Notes under the pieces: model-generated
What the model was told of the DNA's origin: nothing
Seen by the model: only the letters and a program-made list of their open reading frames with translations
Database searches by the model: none
Position numbers and translations under genes: made by a program
Source: Neogemmobacter tilapiae
Lineage (GTDB): Bacteria; Pseudomonadota; Alphaproteobacteria; Rhodobacterales; Rhodobacteraceae
DNA: 64,000 bases
Assembly (NCBI RefSeq): GCF_014652215.1
Contig: NZ_BMYJ01000001.1
Coordinates: 434,001-498,000 of the forward strand
Reading direction: 5' to 3'
Part shown: positions 43,042-52,425 of the stretch, in pieces
Layout of the letters: every line of letters starts with the position of its first letter
Numbering within the stretch: position 1 is the first letter of the stretch

Positions 43042-44781
43042 TCACACAAAGGGCCATTCGAAATGGTCCGCCGTCAATTCGGCTTTGGACACATCCAACA
43101 GCCGGATCGCGCTGATCACACCATTCGCGCCTTTCAGGCGGATCAACGTATCACTGCCCTGCGCCACGATCTCGAATCCATCGTCCAGCCCCTTGTCGCG
43201 ATGGGCCCATGTGATGCCCGAGAACATCGTCAGTTCTACCTTGTCGTGCTTGGCCCCATCCGTCTGGAAATCCCGCACAACACAGACCCCGGGATCGGCG
43301 ACCTCGGGCTGCATCCCCGCGTTCCACAGGATGAAATAGTCGGCCCCGCTGCCACCTGTGGCGGTATCGCCGCCCGAGACATAAAGCCGATCACTGCCCG
43401 CCCCGCCAAAGACGACATCGGCCCCCTTGCCACCACGCAGGTTGTCGTTGCCATCCATGCCTTTCAACGTGTCGTTGCCACCTTTGCCGTCGAAGAAATC
43501 GGCCTTGGCTGTGCCGGTTTTGCTTTCGGCCTTGGCCGTGCCAGTCCAGTTCGCGGATTCGGCCCGGCTGGCGCTTTCCGCAGCCTTGGAAGGGAACACA
43601 AAGACGAAATGATCAGACTTCAATTCACCAATCTTAGTGTCCTCCAGAACGACTTTGATGATGGTGCCTTCTTCGCATTCCAATCGAAGGACAACATCCG
43701 AGCCATTGGCAAACATTTCAAAGCCGTCTTCCATGCCCTTGTCGCGGTGCTGCCAGCGCACCCCCCGAAAACCAAAGGCCCCCATCTCCAGATGGTCCTG
43801 CGCTGGGCCGGTGGTCGCGAAGTCCCGCACCGTCAACACACCCTTGTCAAGAAACTCGGGTGAACCCAGATCCACGTCGGTCACGACGAAATCATCGACA
43901 CCGCCGCCGCCGACCCCAACGTCGCCACCGGACAGATAAATCCGGTCATTGCCACCGCCGCCGAAAAGCGTATCGGCCCCCTTGTCGCCCATCAGATAAT
44001 CACGGGCGGCCCCGCCAAAGAGTTTGTCATTGCCGGTTCCGCCGCGCAAATTATCCTGACCGCCATTGCCGTAGAGCGTGTCGCTGCCACCCTTCCCGTC
44101 AAAGCTGTCGCCATCGACGCCGCCTGATTTTTTCTCGGATTTCGCCGTCCCGGTCCAATTCGCGGACTCAAAGGCACTCCGCTGCTTTTCGGTGACGAAA
44201 AAGAAGTGATCTTCGGTCAACTGCCCCGGCAGCACATCCTCGATCACCACCGTTACAATGGTCCCCGTCTCGCCCTTCAGCCGCAGGATGGTGTCATCAC
44301 CTTGGCGGACAATCTCAAAATTATCGTCCAGCCCTTTGTCGCGCTGCTGCCAGCGCACGCCGCTGTTGTAGCCGAAAACCCCTAGATCCAGCAGATCCTT
44401 ATCCGCGCCAACAGCATCAAAATCGCGGATGATCACGGTGCCCAGATCGGATTTATCCCCGCCGCCATTGCCGGGATCGAGGATCACAAACTGATCCGCG
44501 CCAGCGCCCCCGGTCGCCGTATCAAGGCCCGAAACGTAAATCCGGTCAGAACCCGTGCCACCAAACAGACGATCACCGCCCTTGTCGCCGCCGATGAAAT
44601 CATCCCCAGCGCCGCCATAAAGGACATCGCGCCCGTTCCCGCCATAAAGGTCGTCGCCCCCCGCCAGACCTTTCAGCGTATCCGCCCCGCCCATGCCGTT
44701 CAGCGTATCGGCATCGGTATTGCCACTATACGCTTCGGACTTGGCCGTGCCTGTCCAAGCCACCCTTTTGAATACGCTCAT
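43042..44781 (-). CDS. RTX-like calcium-binding protein with three homologous modules
   Basis: A 579-aa acidic protein of three successive modules of about 165-205 residues. Each module starts with WTGTAKxE, runs through RTX nonapeptides (GGNGRDVLYGGAGDD, GGTGNDKLFGG, GGKGADVVFGGAGSD), contains D-R-[IL]-Y-[VL]-S-G, and ends with RDKGxxDxFE[IM] and LRLKG/LRLEC, then ...LTxDHF. There is no signal peptide; a type I secretion route is likely. The WxxRDKG block is the most conserved part outside the nonapeptides and I do not recognise it as a named domain. It diverges from the aldolase gene. Confidence 0.87.
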   Translation of the reverse strand: MSVFKRVAWTGTAKSEAYSGNTDADTLNGMGGADTLKGLAGGDDLYGGNGRDVLYGGAGDDFIGGDKGGDRLFGGTGSDRIYVSGLDTATGGAGADQFVILDPGNGGGDKSDLGTVIIRDFDAVGADKDLLDLGVFGYNSGVRWQQRDKGLDDNFEIVRQGDDTILRLKGETGTIVTVVIEDVLPGQLTEDHFFFVTEKQRSAFESANWTGTAKSEKKSGGVDGDSFDGKGGSDTLYGNGGQDNLRGGTGNDKLFGGAARDYLMGDKGADTLFGGGGNDRIYLSGGDVGVGGGGVDDFVVTDVDLGSPEFLDKGVLTVRDFATTGPAQDHLEMGAFGFRGVRWQHRDKGMEDGFEMFANGSDVVLRLECEEGTIIKVVLEDTKIGELKSDHFVFVFPSKAAESASRAESANWTGTAKAESKTGTAKADFFDGKGGNDTLKGMDGNDNLRGGKGADVVFGGAGSDRLYVSGGDTATGGSGADYFILWNAGMQPEVADPGVCVVRDFQTDGAKHDKVELTMFSGITWAHRDKGLDDGFEIVAQGSDTLIRLKGANGVISAIRLLDVSKAELTADHFEWPFV

Positions 44782-44967
44782 CGCTTTACCCTTTCATCTA
44801 TACGCAAACTGTTGTGCGGGCCGCAGCCCCCCTGTTCTATCAAGACCATCAAACCGCCGATCATGGCGGCTTTCGGGCATCCTTCGGGCGCAAATCTGAT
44901 GAACAGGCTTGCCCAAGGGCATGACGCCCTTTAACCCAAGGATCGACATGATTGCGGAGGGCTGTCG

Positions 44968-45897
44968 ATGCGCACGACCAAGACGGTGCAGAATATTCTG
45001 CGCAACTACGAAGGCGAAAATCCGGGGGTAAAGACGAACCTTGCCCGGATGCTGAGCGAGGGCAAGCTGGGCGGGACGGGCAAGATGATCATCCTGCCGG
45101 TGGATCAGGGCTTTGAGCATGGCCCCGCACGCAGCTTTTCGGTGAACGCGCCGTCTTATGACCCGCACTATCATTATCAGATGGCCGTCGATGCCGGGCT
45201 TTCGGCCTATGCCGCGCCGCTTGGCCCGTTGGAGGCCGGGGCGGATACTTTCGCGGGCCAAATCCCGACGATCCTGAAAGTGAACAGCGCCAATTCGCTG
45301 CTGCCCAAGGTCGCACCGAAAACCCAGGCCATCACGGCATCGGTGGATGATGCGCTGCGGTTGGGCTGCTCGGCCATCGGTTTCACCATCTATCCGGGGT
45401 CTTCGCAGAGCCTCGATATGTTCAGCGACATCGCTGAAATGCGGCGCGAGGCGGCGGCCAAGGGGATTGCGACAATCATCTGGTCCTATCCGCGCGGCGA
45501 AGATCTGGACAAGGACGGCGAAACCGCCGCCGACGTGACCGCCTATGCCGCCCATATTGCGGCGCTTTTGGGCGCGCATATCATCAAGGTTAAACTGTCG
45601 ACGGATCACCTGAGCCAGCCCGAAGCGAAAAAGGCCTTCGAGGCAGGGCAGATCGCGGTGAAAACCCAGGCGGACCGGGTGCGCGAATGCGTGCGTTCGG
45701 TGTTGAACGGACGGCGGCTGATCGTATTCTCGGGTGGGGCATCCAAAGGGGCCAACGACGTGCTGGACGATACGCGGGCGATCCGCGACGGCGGCGGCAA
45801 CGGATCGATCATCGGGCGGAACTGTTTCCAGCGGCCGCGCGCCGAGGCGATGAAGATGCTGCAAGACATGATCGACATCTATAAGGGCAAAGCCTGA
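44968..45897 (+). CDS. Class I fructose-bisphosphate aldolase (DhnA/FbaB type)
   Basis: Cleaves fructose-1,6-bisphosphate through a Schiff base without a metal ion. The 309-aa protein begins MRTTKTVQNILRNYEGENPG and has MIILPVDQGFEHGPARSF, AIGFTIYPGSSQS, WSYPRGEDLDKDGE, and IIKVKLSTD, whose Lys is the likely Schiff-base residue, plus VFSGGASKGANDVL for phosphate binding. It ends at a strong terminator. With pgk it forms a nearby glycolytic pair, interrupted by the RTX gene. Confidence 0.92.
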   Translation: MRTTKTVQNILRNYEGENPGVKTNLARMLSEGKLGGTGKMIILPVDQGFEHGPARSFSVNAPSYDPHYHYQMAVDAGLSAYAAPLGPLEAGADTFAGQIPTILKVNSANSLLPKVAPKTQAITASVDDALRLGCSAIGFTIYPGSSQSLDMFSDIAEMRREAAAKGIATIIWSYPRGEDLDKDGETAADVTAYAAHIAALLGAHIIKVKLSTDHLSQPEAKKAFEAGQIAVKTQADRVRECVRSVLNGRRLIVFSGGASKGANDVLDDTRAIRDGGGNGSIIGRNCFQRPRAEAMKMLQDMIDIYKGKA

Positions 45898-45909
45898 TTT
45901 CAGGCGAAA

Positions 45910-45942
45910 GCGGGCGGCAAGTGCTTTGCCGCCCGCATTTTT
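45910..45942 (+). terminator. Intrinsic terminator after the aldolase gene
   Basis: Perfect 11-bp stem GCGGGCGGCAA (45910-45920) / TTGCCGCCCGC (45926-45936), loop GTGCT, followed by ATTTTTC. Clear rho-independent terminator 13 bases after the stop. Confidence 0.88.
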
Positions 45943-46036
45943 CTGCGGATTTGTGCATTTTCAGGATTCACAACGAATCATCCCTGTGGCATGGTTTGTC
46001 CACAGTCTCCGAACAAGAGAGACGGATGAGGCGTGG

Positions 46037-46339
46037 ATGAGCGGTAAGCGGAAACGGTTGGCTTTGGGTGGGGTGGTGACACTCAGCCTCGCATTTCTGG
46101 CGGGCATGTATTTCGTCTTTGCCGCTGTGCAGGGCGATTACGGCGTGTTCCGTCAAGTGCAGATCAAGGCCGAGGCCGAGGCTTTGCGGTTGGAGCGCGA
46201 CAAACTGTCCGCCGAACTGGCCGAAATGCAGAACCTGACGCTGCGGCTGTCGGATGGCTATCTGGACATCGACCTTTTGGACCAACAGGCCCGCGATGTG
46301 CTGGGCTATGTGCGCAGCGATGAGATCGTGATCCAGTAG
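46037..46339 (+). CDS. ftsB: Septum formation initiator FtsB/DivIC-family protein
   Basis: A 100-aa bitopic division protein starting MSGKRKRLALGGVVTLSLAF at 46037. A basic cytoplasmic tip is followed by one membrane helix (VVTLSLAFLAGMYFVFAAV) and a periplasmic coiled coil (AEAEALRLERDKLSAELAEMQNL in outline) with C-terminal LLDQQARDVLGYVRSDEIVI, the conserved FtsB/DivIC tail. It is expected to join the FtsQ-FtsL-FtsB division complex. In many alphaproteobacteria it lies directly upstream of pdhA; here two genes intervene. Confidence 0.9.
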   Translation: MSGKRKRLALGGVVTLSLAFLAGMYFVFAAVQGDYGVFRQVQIKAEAEALRLERDKLSAELAEMQNLTLRLSDGYLDIDLLDQQARDVLGYVRSDEIVIQ

Positions 46340-46368
46340 GGCGGGGTTAACCCCCGCCCCGGCCGGTT

Positions 46369-47118
46369 TCAGTGCCGCGCGCCGTTCAGCATGGCAAAGA
46401 CATCGGCATGTTTCCCGGTGGTTTCGGCAAAACGCAGGGGTTTCACCCGTTCTACCAGAATTTCATCCGGCACCTCGGGCGCGGTCAGCATCGCCATCAC
46501 CTCGCTGATGAAATCGGCCAGTGGCATCATCGCCGGGTTCGTCGCATGGCCGGGCATCAGATCAGTCTGCACACCGGGCGGGGCGAGTTCCGTGACCCTG
46601 ACGCTGGTGTTGCGCAGTTGGTAACGCAAGGACTGGCTCCAGCTATGGATCGCGGCCTTGGTCGCGGAATAGGTGGGGGTCATGGCCAAGGGCACGAAGG
46701 CCAGGCCGGAACTGACGGTGACAATCCGCGCCTTGGGCTGTGCTGTCAGATGCGGCAGCAGGGCGTGGGTCAAGCGGATGGGGGCGGTCAGATTGATGTC
46801 GATCACCTGTTCCGAGGTGGTCAGGTCGGACGGGTTGGCTGACAGGGTTTCGGCAGGCATGATGCCTGCGTTCAGGATGATCATGTTCAGGGCCGGGTGG
46901 TCCTTGGTCACTTGCGCCACAAAGCCGGGGATGGCACCGGCATCGGCCACGTCTTGGGCATAGGTTGCAATGCCGGGGAAATCGGCGGCAATCTGCGCCA
47001 AAAGCGCCTGACGGCGGCCGGTGATGATGACCTTATGGCCTTGGCCATGCAGGGCTTTCGCCAGTTCAAGCCCGATGCCCGAAGTGCCGCCGGTGATAAG
47101 AATGGTGTCGGTTGTCAT
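46369..47118 (-). CDS. SDR-family oxidoreductase, DltE-like
   Basis: A 249-aa classical short-chain dehydrogenase starting MTTDTILITGGTSGIGLELAKAL at 47118. The cofactor motif is TGGTSGIG, the NAG motif LNAGIMP, and the active site is SSGLAFVPLAMTPTYSATKAA with Tyr and Lys in place. DltE-type features include the ELAPPGVQTDLMPG segment. It diverges from an HxlR regulator 108 bases away, so the two are probably a regulator-target pair responding to a reactive small molecule. Substrate unknown. Confidence 0.9.
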   Translation of the reverse strand: MTTDTILITGGTSGIGLELAKALHGQGHKVIITGRRQALLAQIAADFPGIATYAQDVADAGAIPGFVAQVTKDHPALNMIILNAGIMPAETLSANPSDLTTSEQVIDINLTAPIRLTHALLPHLTAQPKARIVTVSSGLAFVPLAMTPTYSATKAAIHSWSQSLRYQLRNTSVRVTELAPPGVQTDLMPGHATNPAMMPLADFISEVMAMLTAPEVPDEILVERVKPLRFAETTGKHADVFAMLNGARH

Positions 47119-47131
47119 GGGAATTTTCCTT

Positions 47132-47221
47132 CTGTCAAACAGGTGACAGGGGGGAAAATAGCGATATACTCTCTGACAGGAAGAAGGCACCCAAAAGATT
47201 TATACTTACCAAAAAGAGAGT
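47132..47221. promoter_or_regulatory. Candidate HxlR operator region between SDR and HxlR genes
   Basis: The divergent gap contains two dyads: CTGTCA-AACAGG-TGACAG (47132-47149) near the SDR start, and ACTCTCT (47168-47174) / AGAGAGT (47215-47221) near the HxlR start. An extra TGACAG occurs at 47174-47179. The DNA is AT-rich. These are plausible binding sites for the dimeric HxlR product; only the symmetry supports them. Confidence 0.42.
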
Positions 47222-47226
47222 GTAAG

Positions 47227-47622
47227 ATGCGCCCCGGACTGATGCCCAAGGACGAACCCCTGCTGAAAGATGTCGATCCGCGCCTGAATGCGCTGGTGAT
47301 GGATCTGATCGGGCGGGTGGCCGACAAATGGACGATGACCATTCTGGAGGTGCTGGTCGAAGGCGGCGAGATGCGCTTTTCGCGGATTGCGGACGGGGTT
47401 CCGGGGATCAGCCAGAAGATGCTGACCCAAACGCTGCGGGCGATGGAGCGGGATGGTCTGTTGGTGCGGACGGTGCATCCGGTCGTGCCGCCACGGGTGG
47501 AATACCGGCTGACCGATCTGGGCTATTCCTTGGGTGGGGCCTTTTGCGGGGTCTGGACCTGGGCCGAGGAAAACCTGACGCGGATCGAGGCATCGCGGGC
47601 CGATTATGATGGGCGTGAATAG
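47227..47622 (+). CDS. HxlR-family transcriptional regulator
   Basis: A 131-aa winged-helix regulator starting MRPGLMPKDEPLLKDVDPRL at 47227, after an AT-rich divergent promoter. Family features are LIGRVADKWTMTILEVLVEGGEMRFSRIADGVPGISQKMLTQTLRAMERDGLLVRTVHPVVPPRVEYRLTDLGYSL in outline. No Cys is in the sensor region except one in FCGVW near residue 105. It most likely controls the divergent SDR gene. Confidence 0.92.
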   Translation: MRPGLMPKDEPLLKDVDPRLNALVMDLIGRVADKWTMTILEVLVEGGEMRFSRIADGVPGISQKMLTQTLRAMERDGLLVRTVHPVVPPRVEYRLTDLGYSLGGAFCGVWTWAEENLTRIEASRADYDGRE

Positions 47623-47736
47623 GCCTGCAACCGCTGCATGACCCCAAGGCAAATTTGCTCTCGCCCTTATTTCTCCGATGTTGTAGAGATAGTTTAGTAT
47701 TGAACGAACTTCCGGCCAGAGGGGGAGGATACCACA

Positions 47737-48726
47737 ATGGCAACGAAGAAGCCTGAGGCGAAACCGAATGTTTCGCGCGACGATCTGCTGAAATATTACC
47801 GCGACATGCTGCTGATCCGGCGGTTCGAGGAAAAGGCCGGCCAGTTGTATGGCATGGGTCTGATCGGGGGCTTTTGCCACCTGTATATCGGGCAGGAAGC
47901 CGTGGTTGTGGGTCTGGAAGCGGCGGCCAAGGATGGCGACAAGCGGCTGACCAGCTATCGCGACCATGGCCATATGCTGGCCTGCGGGATGGATGCCAAG
48001 GGCGTGATGGCCGAACTGACAGGCCGCATCGGGGGCTATTCCAAGGGCAAGGGTGGCTCCATGCACATGTTCTCGAAGGAAAAGCATTTCTACGGCGGGC
48101 ACGGGATTGTGGGCGCGCAGGTGCCGCTGGGGGCGGGTCTGGCCTTTGCCGACAAATACAACGGCAATGACAATGTGACCTTCACCTATTTCGGCGACGG
48201 GGCGGCGAACCAGGGGCAGGTCTATGAGACCTACAACATGGCGCAGCTTTGGGATCTGCCGGTGATTTTCGTGATCGAAAACAACCAGTATGCGATGGGC
48301 ACCAGCGTGAAGCGTTCCACCAAGTCGCCCAGCCTGTGGGAACGCGGTGCCGCCTATGGCATCAAGGGCGAAGCGGTCGATGGGATGGACGTTCTGGCAG
48401 TGAAAGCGGCGGGCGAAAAGGCCGTGGCGCATTGCCGGGCGGGCTTGGGCCCGTACATTCTGGAAGTGAACACCTACCGCTATCGGGGCCATTCGATGTC
48501 GGACCCGGCGAAATACCGCAGCCGGGACGAGGTGGAAAAGATGAAATCGGAACGCGATCCGATTGAAAACGTTCGGGAATTGCTGCTGCAGGGCGGACAT
48601 GCGACGGATGATGACCTGAAGGCGATCGACAAAGAGATCAAGGCCATCGTGAACGAGTCGGCGGAATTCGCCAAGGAAAGCCCCGAGCCGGACCTGTCCG
48701 AGCTTTGGACCGATATTTACGCGTAA
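47737..48726 (+). CDS. pdhA: Pyruvate dehydrogenase E1 component, alpha subunit
   Basis: Thiamine-diphosphate-dependent decarboxylating subunit of the pyruvate dehydrogenase complex, 329 aa. The ThDP motif is [23 protein letters not shown], with [16 protein letters not shown] after it. The substrate and regulatory loop [21 protein letters not shown] is intact. GGGGAGGAT precedes the ATG. pdhB follows after 13 bases. The length of 329-340 aa matches the alphaproteobacterial heterodimeric form. Confidence 0.97.
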   Translation: MATKKPEAKPNVSRDDLLKYYRDMLLIRRFEEKAGQLYGMGLIGGFCHLYIGQEAVVVGLEAAAKDGDKRLTSYRDHGHMLACGMDAKGVMAELTGRIGGYSKGKGGSMHMFSKEKHFYGGHGIVGAQVPLGAGLAFADKYNGNDNVTFTYFGDGAANQGQVYETYNMAQLWDLPVIFVIENNQYAMGTSVKRSTKSPSLWERGAAYGIKGEAVDGMDVLAVKAAGEKAVAHCRAGLGPYILEVNTYRYRGHSMSDPAKYRSRDEVEKMKSERDPIENVRELLLQGGHATDDDLKAIDKEIKAIVNESAEFAKESPEPDLSELWTDIYA

Positions 48727-48739
48727 GGGGGGGAAGACC

Positions 48740-50107
48740 ATGGCAACCGAGATTTTGATGCCGGCGCTTTCGCCGACGATGGAAGAAGGCACACTGGCGA
48801 GATGGCTGGTGAAAGAGGGCGATGTGGTCAAATCGGGCCAGATCATCGCCGAGATTGAGACCGACAAGGCGACGATGGAGTTTGAGGCGGTGGACGAAGG
48901 CACCGTGGGCAAGCTGCTGGTGGCCGAAGGGACGGCCGGGGTCAAGGTGAACACCGCGATTGCCGTGCTGGTGGGCGAAGGCGAAAGTGCGGATGTGGCA
49001 CCCAAAGCCGCAGCACCTGTGGCCGAAGCCGCGCCTGTGGCGGTGGCGGCTGTTGTCGCAGCGCCTGTGGCTGTTCCCACGCTTTCCACAGCCTGGCCGC
49101 ACCGGGATATCCCCGAAGGGGCACAGACCAAGACCATGACCGTGCGGGAAGCTCTGCGCGAAGCGATGGCCGAAGAAATGCGTTCCGATCCGAATGTCTT
49201 CCTGATGGGGGAAGAGGTTGGGGAATACCAAGGGGCCTATAAGATTTCCCAAGGCCTGCTGGATGAATTCGGGCCGAAGCGCGTGGTCGATACGCCGATC
49301 ACCGAACATGGCTTTGCAGGGATTGCGGTCGGTGCGTCCTGGGGTGGGCTGCGGCCCATCGTCGAATTCATGACCTTCAACTTTGCGATGCAGGCGATTG
49401 ACCATCTGATCAATTCGGCTGCGAAAACCCTGTACATGTCCGGCGGCCAGATGGGCAGCCCGATGGTCTTCCGTGGCCCGAATGGGGCAGCGGCACGGGT
49501 TGGGGCGCAGCATAGTCAGGACTATGCGGCCTGGTATGCCGCCATTCCGGGGATGCGGGTCTGCATGCCCTATTCGGCGGCGGACGCGAAAGGCCTGCTG
49601 AAATCGGCGATCCGCGATCCGAACCCGGTGATCTTCCTTGAAAATGAAATCCTTTATGGGAAATCGTTTGAGGTTCCGGTGGATCCCGACTTTACCGTGC
49701 CCTTCGGCAAGGCCAGCATCTGGCGCGAAGGCAAGGATGTCACCATCGTCAGCTTTGGCATCGGCATGACCTATGCGCTTGCGGCGGCTGAGGAACTGGC
49801 GGCAGAAGGCATCAGCGCCGAGGTGATCGACCTGCGCACCCTGCGGCCCATCGACTATGACACGGTGCTGGCTTCGGTGATGAAGACCAACCGCTGTGTG
49901 ACGGTCGAAGAAGGCTTCCCCGTGGGGTCGATCGGCAACCACCTGTCGGCGACGATCATGGAAAAGGCCTTCGATTATCTGGACGCGCCGGTGATCAACT
50001 GCACGGGCAAGGATGTGCCAATGCCCTATGCGGCGAACCTTGAAAAACACGCGCTGATCACGACGGCCGAAGTGGTCGCTGCGGTCAAATCCGTTTGCTA
50101 TCGTTAA
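48740..50107 (+). CDS. pdhB: Pyruvate dehydrogenase E1 component, beta subunit, with N-terminal lipoyl domain
   Basis: A 455-aa E1 beta with an extra lipoyl domain (residues about 1-78), whose lipoylated Lys43 lies in [17 protein letters not shown]. An Ala/Pro/Val-rich linker (about 85-125) connects it to the E1 beta core (about 130-455) with [39 protein letters not shown] and [11 protein letters not shown]. Lipoylated E1 beta is a known feature of alphaproteobacteria. The lipoyl domain is nearly the same as that of pdhC. Confidence 0.96.
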   Translation: MATEILMPALSPTMEEGTLARWLVKEGDVVKSGQIIAEIETDKATMEFEAVDEGTVGKLLVAEGTAGVKVNTAIAVLVGEGESADVAPKAAAPVAEAAPVAVAAVVAAPVAVPTLSTAWPHRDIPEGAQTKTMTVREALREAMAEEMRSDPNVFLMGEEVGEYQGAYKISQGLLDEFGPKRVVDTPITEHGFAGIAVGASWGGLRPIVEFMTFNFAMQAIDHLINSAAKTLYMSGGQMGSPMVFRGPNGAAARVGAQHSQDYAAWYAAIPGMRVCMPYSAADAKGLLKSAIRDPNPVIFLENEILYGKSFEVPVDPDFTVPFGKASIWREGKDVTIVSFGIGMTYALAAAEELAAEGISAEVIDLRTLRPIDYDTVLASVMKTNRCVTVEEGFPVGSIGNHLSATIMEKAFDYLDAPVINCTGKDVPMPYAANLEKHALITTAEVVAAVKSVCYR

Positions 50108-50117
50108 GGGGGATATC

Positions 50118-51404
50118 ATGGCTGTTGAAATCTTGATGCCCGCGCTTTCCCCCACGATGGAGGAAGGGACGCTGGCGAAATGGCTGGTGAAAGAGGGCGA
50201 TGTGGTGAAATCCGGTCAGGTGATGGCCGAGATTGAAACCGACAAGGCGACGATGGAATTCGAGGCGGTGGATGAAGGCATCGTCGGGAAAATCCTGATC
50301 GCCGAGGGGACGGCAGGGGTGAAGGTGAACACCCCCATCGCCATTCTGGTGGAAGAGGGCGAAAGCGCCGATGCAGCGCCTGCGCCTGCCAAAGCGGCAG
50401 CGCCAGTCGCCGCCGCAGCCGCCCCGGTGGCGGCGGTTGCAGCAGCCCCTGCTCCGGCGGCACCCAAGGCCGATGGCGCGCGGGTCTTTGCCTCGCCTCT
50501 GGCCCGGCGGATTGCGCATGAAAAGGGTCTGGACCTGACCAAGGTCACCGGTTCCGGCCCGCATGGCCGCATCGTGCGCGCCGATGTCGAAGGTGCGAAA
50601 CCTGTGGCAGCGGCTCCGGTCGCGGCAGCAGCGGCAGCCCCGGCGAAAGCGGCTCCTGCGGCCATGCCGACGGGTCCGGCGACGGAAACCGTGCTGAAGA
50701 TGTATGCCGACCGCAAATACGAAGAGGTCCCGCTGGACGGTATGCGCCGCACCATCGCGGCGCGCCTGACCGAAGCGAAACAGACCATCCCGCATTTCTA
50801 TCTGCGGCGTGAGGTGCGTCTGGATGCGCTGATGGCCTTCCGCGAGCAGTTGAACAAGGGGCTGGAAAGCCGTGGTGTGAAACTGTCGGTGAACGACTTC
50901 ATCATCAAGGCCTGCGCGATGGCCTTGCAGGCGGTGCCGAATGCCAATGCCGTCTGGGCAGGCGACCGGATGCTGAAATTGAAACCGTCCGACGTGGCTG
51001 TGGCTGTGGCGGTTGAAGGTGGGCTGTTCACCCCGGTTCTGCGCGATGCGGATCAGAAATCTTTGTCGGCCCTGTCGGCAGAAATGAAGGATCTAGCGGC
51101 GCGGGCAAAATCTAAGAAGCTGGCCCCGCATGAATATCAAGGCGGGAGTTTCGCGATTTCCAACCTGGGGATGATGGGGGTCGAGAATTTCGACGCCGTG
51201 ATCAACCCGCCGCATGGGGCCATTCTGGCGGTCGGCGCGGGCTTGAAAAAGCCCGTCGTGCTAAAGGATGGCACCTTGGGCGTGGCCACCGTCATGTCGA
51301 TGACCCTGTCGGTGGATCACCGGGTGATCGACGGGGCGCTGGGGGCGGAACTTCTGAAGGTGATCGTCGAATATCTGGAAAACCCGATGGCGATGCTGGC
51401 GTAA
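50118..51404 (+). CDS. pdhC: Dihydrolipoyllysine acetyltransferase (pyruvate dehydrogenase E2)
   Basis: Core of the pyruvate dehydrogenase complex, 428 aa. Order of domains: N-terminal lipoyl domain (about 1-78, Lys43), Ala/Pro-rich linker, peripheral-subunit-binding domain (about 120-155, [34 protein letters not shown]), second Ala/Pro linker, and acetyltransferase core (about 205-428) with [25 protein letters not shown], and the active-site [17 protein letters not shown] with His and Asp. Follows pdhB after 10 bases. The E3 (lpd) gene is not in the window. Confidence 0.96.
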   Translation: MAVEILMPALSPTMEEGTLAKWLVKEGDVVKSGQVMAEIETDKATMEFEAVDEGIVGKILIAEGTAGVKVNTPIAILVEEGESADAAPAPAKAAAPVAAAAAPVAAVAAAPAPAAPKADGARVFASPLARRIAHEKGLDLTKVTGSGPHGRIVRADVEGAKPVAAAPVAAAAAAPAKAAPAAMPTGPATETVLKMYADRKYEEVPLDGMRRTIAARLTEAKQTIPHFYLRREVRLDALMAFREQLNKGLESRGVKLSVNDFIIKACAMALQAVPNANAVWAGDRMLKLKPSDVAVAVAVEGGLFTPVLRDADQKSLSALSAEMKDLAARAKSKKLAPHEYQGGSFAISNLGMMGVENFDAVINPPHGAILAVGAGLKKPVVLKDGTLGVATVMSMTLSVDHRVIDGALGAELLKVIVEYLENPMAMLA

Positions 51405-51429
51405 AGGATGGGCCAATGGCCCATCCTAC
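51405..51429. repeat. Short palindromic repeat after pdhC
   Basis: Perfect 11-bp arms AGGATGGGCCA (51405-51415) and TGGCCCATCCT (51417-51427), ending CCTAC as the other intergenic palindromes do. It overlaps the last base of the pdhC stop. The variant core (GGATGGGCC) differs from the copies at 13555 and 26513, so it is a related but distinct REP-like subtype. Confidence 0.6.
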
Positions 51430-51438
51430 GCGTCAAAG

Positions 51439-51465
51439 GCCCCGGCAGAAATGTCGGGGCTTTTT
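51439..51465 (+). terminator. Intrinsic terminator of the pdh operon
   Basis: Nine-pair stem GCCCCGGCA (51439-51447) / TGTCGGGGC (51452-51460) with one G-T pair, a GAAA tetraloop and a TTTTT run. Good rho-independent terminator. Confidence 0.85.
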
Positions 51466-51489
51466 CGTATCATCCCAATTCCATGGCCC

Positions 51490-51529
51490 AAAGCAAAACG
51501 CCCCGGAATGATCCGGGGCGTTTTGCTTT
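51490..51529. terminator. Bidirectional terminator between pdhC and cysE
   Basis: Perfect 18-bp stem (51490-51507 and 51512-51529) with loop ATGA; the arms read AAAGCAAAACGCCCCGGA and its complement. The A-rich and T-rich outer parts provide a T-run on both strands. It lies 14 bases downstream of the cysE stop and adds to the pdh terminator. Confidence 0.88.
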
Positions 51530-51542
51530 CTGCGAACTCGGC

Positions 51543-52352
51543 CTAAGCCTCGTCTGGAATAACCTGATTCATGCTGACCGAAGGCTGGGCGCAGCCCGCC
51601 TCACCCACCACCCTCGCCGGCACCCCGGCCACCGTCTTGCAGGGCGGCACGTCATGCAAGACCACTGAACCCGCCGCAATCCGCGTGCAATGGCCGATCT
51701 GGATATTGCCCAGAACCTTGGCCCCCGCCCCAATCAGCACGCCATCGCCGATTTTCGGATGCCGGTCGCCATCCTCTTTGCCGGTCCCGCCCAAGGTCAC
51801 CGAATGCAGCATCGACACATTGTCGCCCACCACCGCCGTTTCACCAATGACGATGGAATGCGCATGGTCAATCATAATGCCCTTGCCGATCCGGGCATTG
51901 GGGTGAATGTCCACGCCAAAAACCTCGGACACACGCATCTGGATGAAATAGGCCATGTCGCGGCGGCCTTGCGTCCACAGCCAGTGACCCACGCGATAGG
52001 CCTGAACCGCCTGAAAGCCCTTGAAGAACAGCACCGGCTGGATGAACCGATGGCAGGCGGGATCGCGGTCATAGATCGCCATGATGTCGGCCCGCGCCGC
52101 ACCGCCCAGTTCCGGGTCGGCCAGATAGGCCTCATCCGCGATTTCCCGCAGGATCTGTTCGCTCATCTCGCTCGACGCCAGCTTTTCCGACATGCGGTAA
52201 GACAGCGCCCGTTCCAGCGACGGGTGATGCAGCAGCCCGGTATGAATCAGCCCGCCCAGCAGCGGTTCGGCACGGATCGCCTCATGCGCCTCGTCACAGA
52301 TGCGTGCCCAGACAGGATCGACGGTGGCAAGCTTCGGTTTCAGATCGGCCAT
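51543..52352 (-). CDS. cysE: Serine O-acetyltransferase
   Basis: First step of cysteine synthesis: acetyl transfer from acetyl-CoA to serine. The 269-aa protein starts MADLKPKLATVDPVW at 52352, with GGAG 6 bases upstream; an earlier ATG at 52364 adds four residues. The left-handed beta-helix repeats include VDIHPNARIGKGIMIDHAHSIVIGETAVVGDNVSMLHSVTLGG and IGHCTRIAAGSVVLHDVPP. The catalytic His and Asp are in the DHAHS/HPNA regions. It borders the GTA cluster, as in Rhodobacter. Confidence 0.96.
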   Translation of the reverse strand: MADLKPKLATVDPVWARICDEAHEAIRAEPLLGGLIHTGLLHHPSLERALSYRMSEKLASSEMSEQILREIADEAYLADPELGGAARADIMAIYDRDPACHRFIQPVLFFKGFQAVQAYRVGHWLWTQGRRDMAYFIQMRVSEVFGVDIHPNARIGKGIMIDHAHSIVIGETAVVGDNVSMLHSVTLGGTGKEDGDRHPKIGDGVLIGAGAKVLGNIQIGHCTRIAAGSVVLHDVPPCKTVAGVPARVVGEAGCAQPSVSMNQVIPDEA

Positions 52353-52388
52353 GATGTTCTCCATCCTTCAGACCTGCGATATAGCACG

Positions 52389-52420
52389 AAAAAAGGGCGC
52401 GCAAAAGGTGATGCGCGCCC
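52389..52420 (-). terminator. Intrinsic terminator of the GTA structural cluster
   Basis: On the minus strand the perfect 9-bp stem GGGCGCGCA (52395-52403) / TGCGCGCCC (52412-52420) is followed by TTTTTT (52394-52389). It lies 5 bases beyond the stop of g15 and therefore ends the long leftward GTA transcript. The cysE promoter must lie in or near the same 60-base gap. Confidence 0.85.
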
Positions 52421-52425
52421 TTCTG

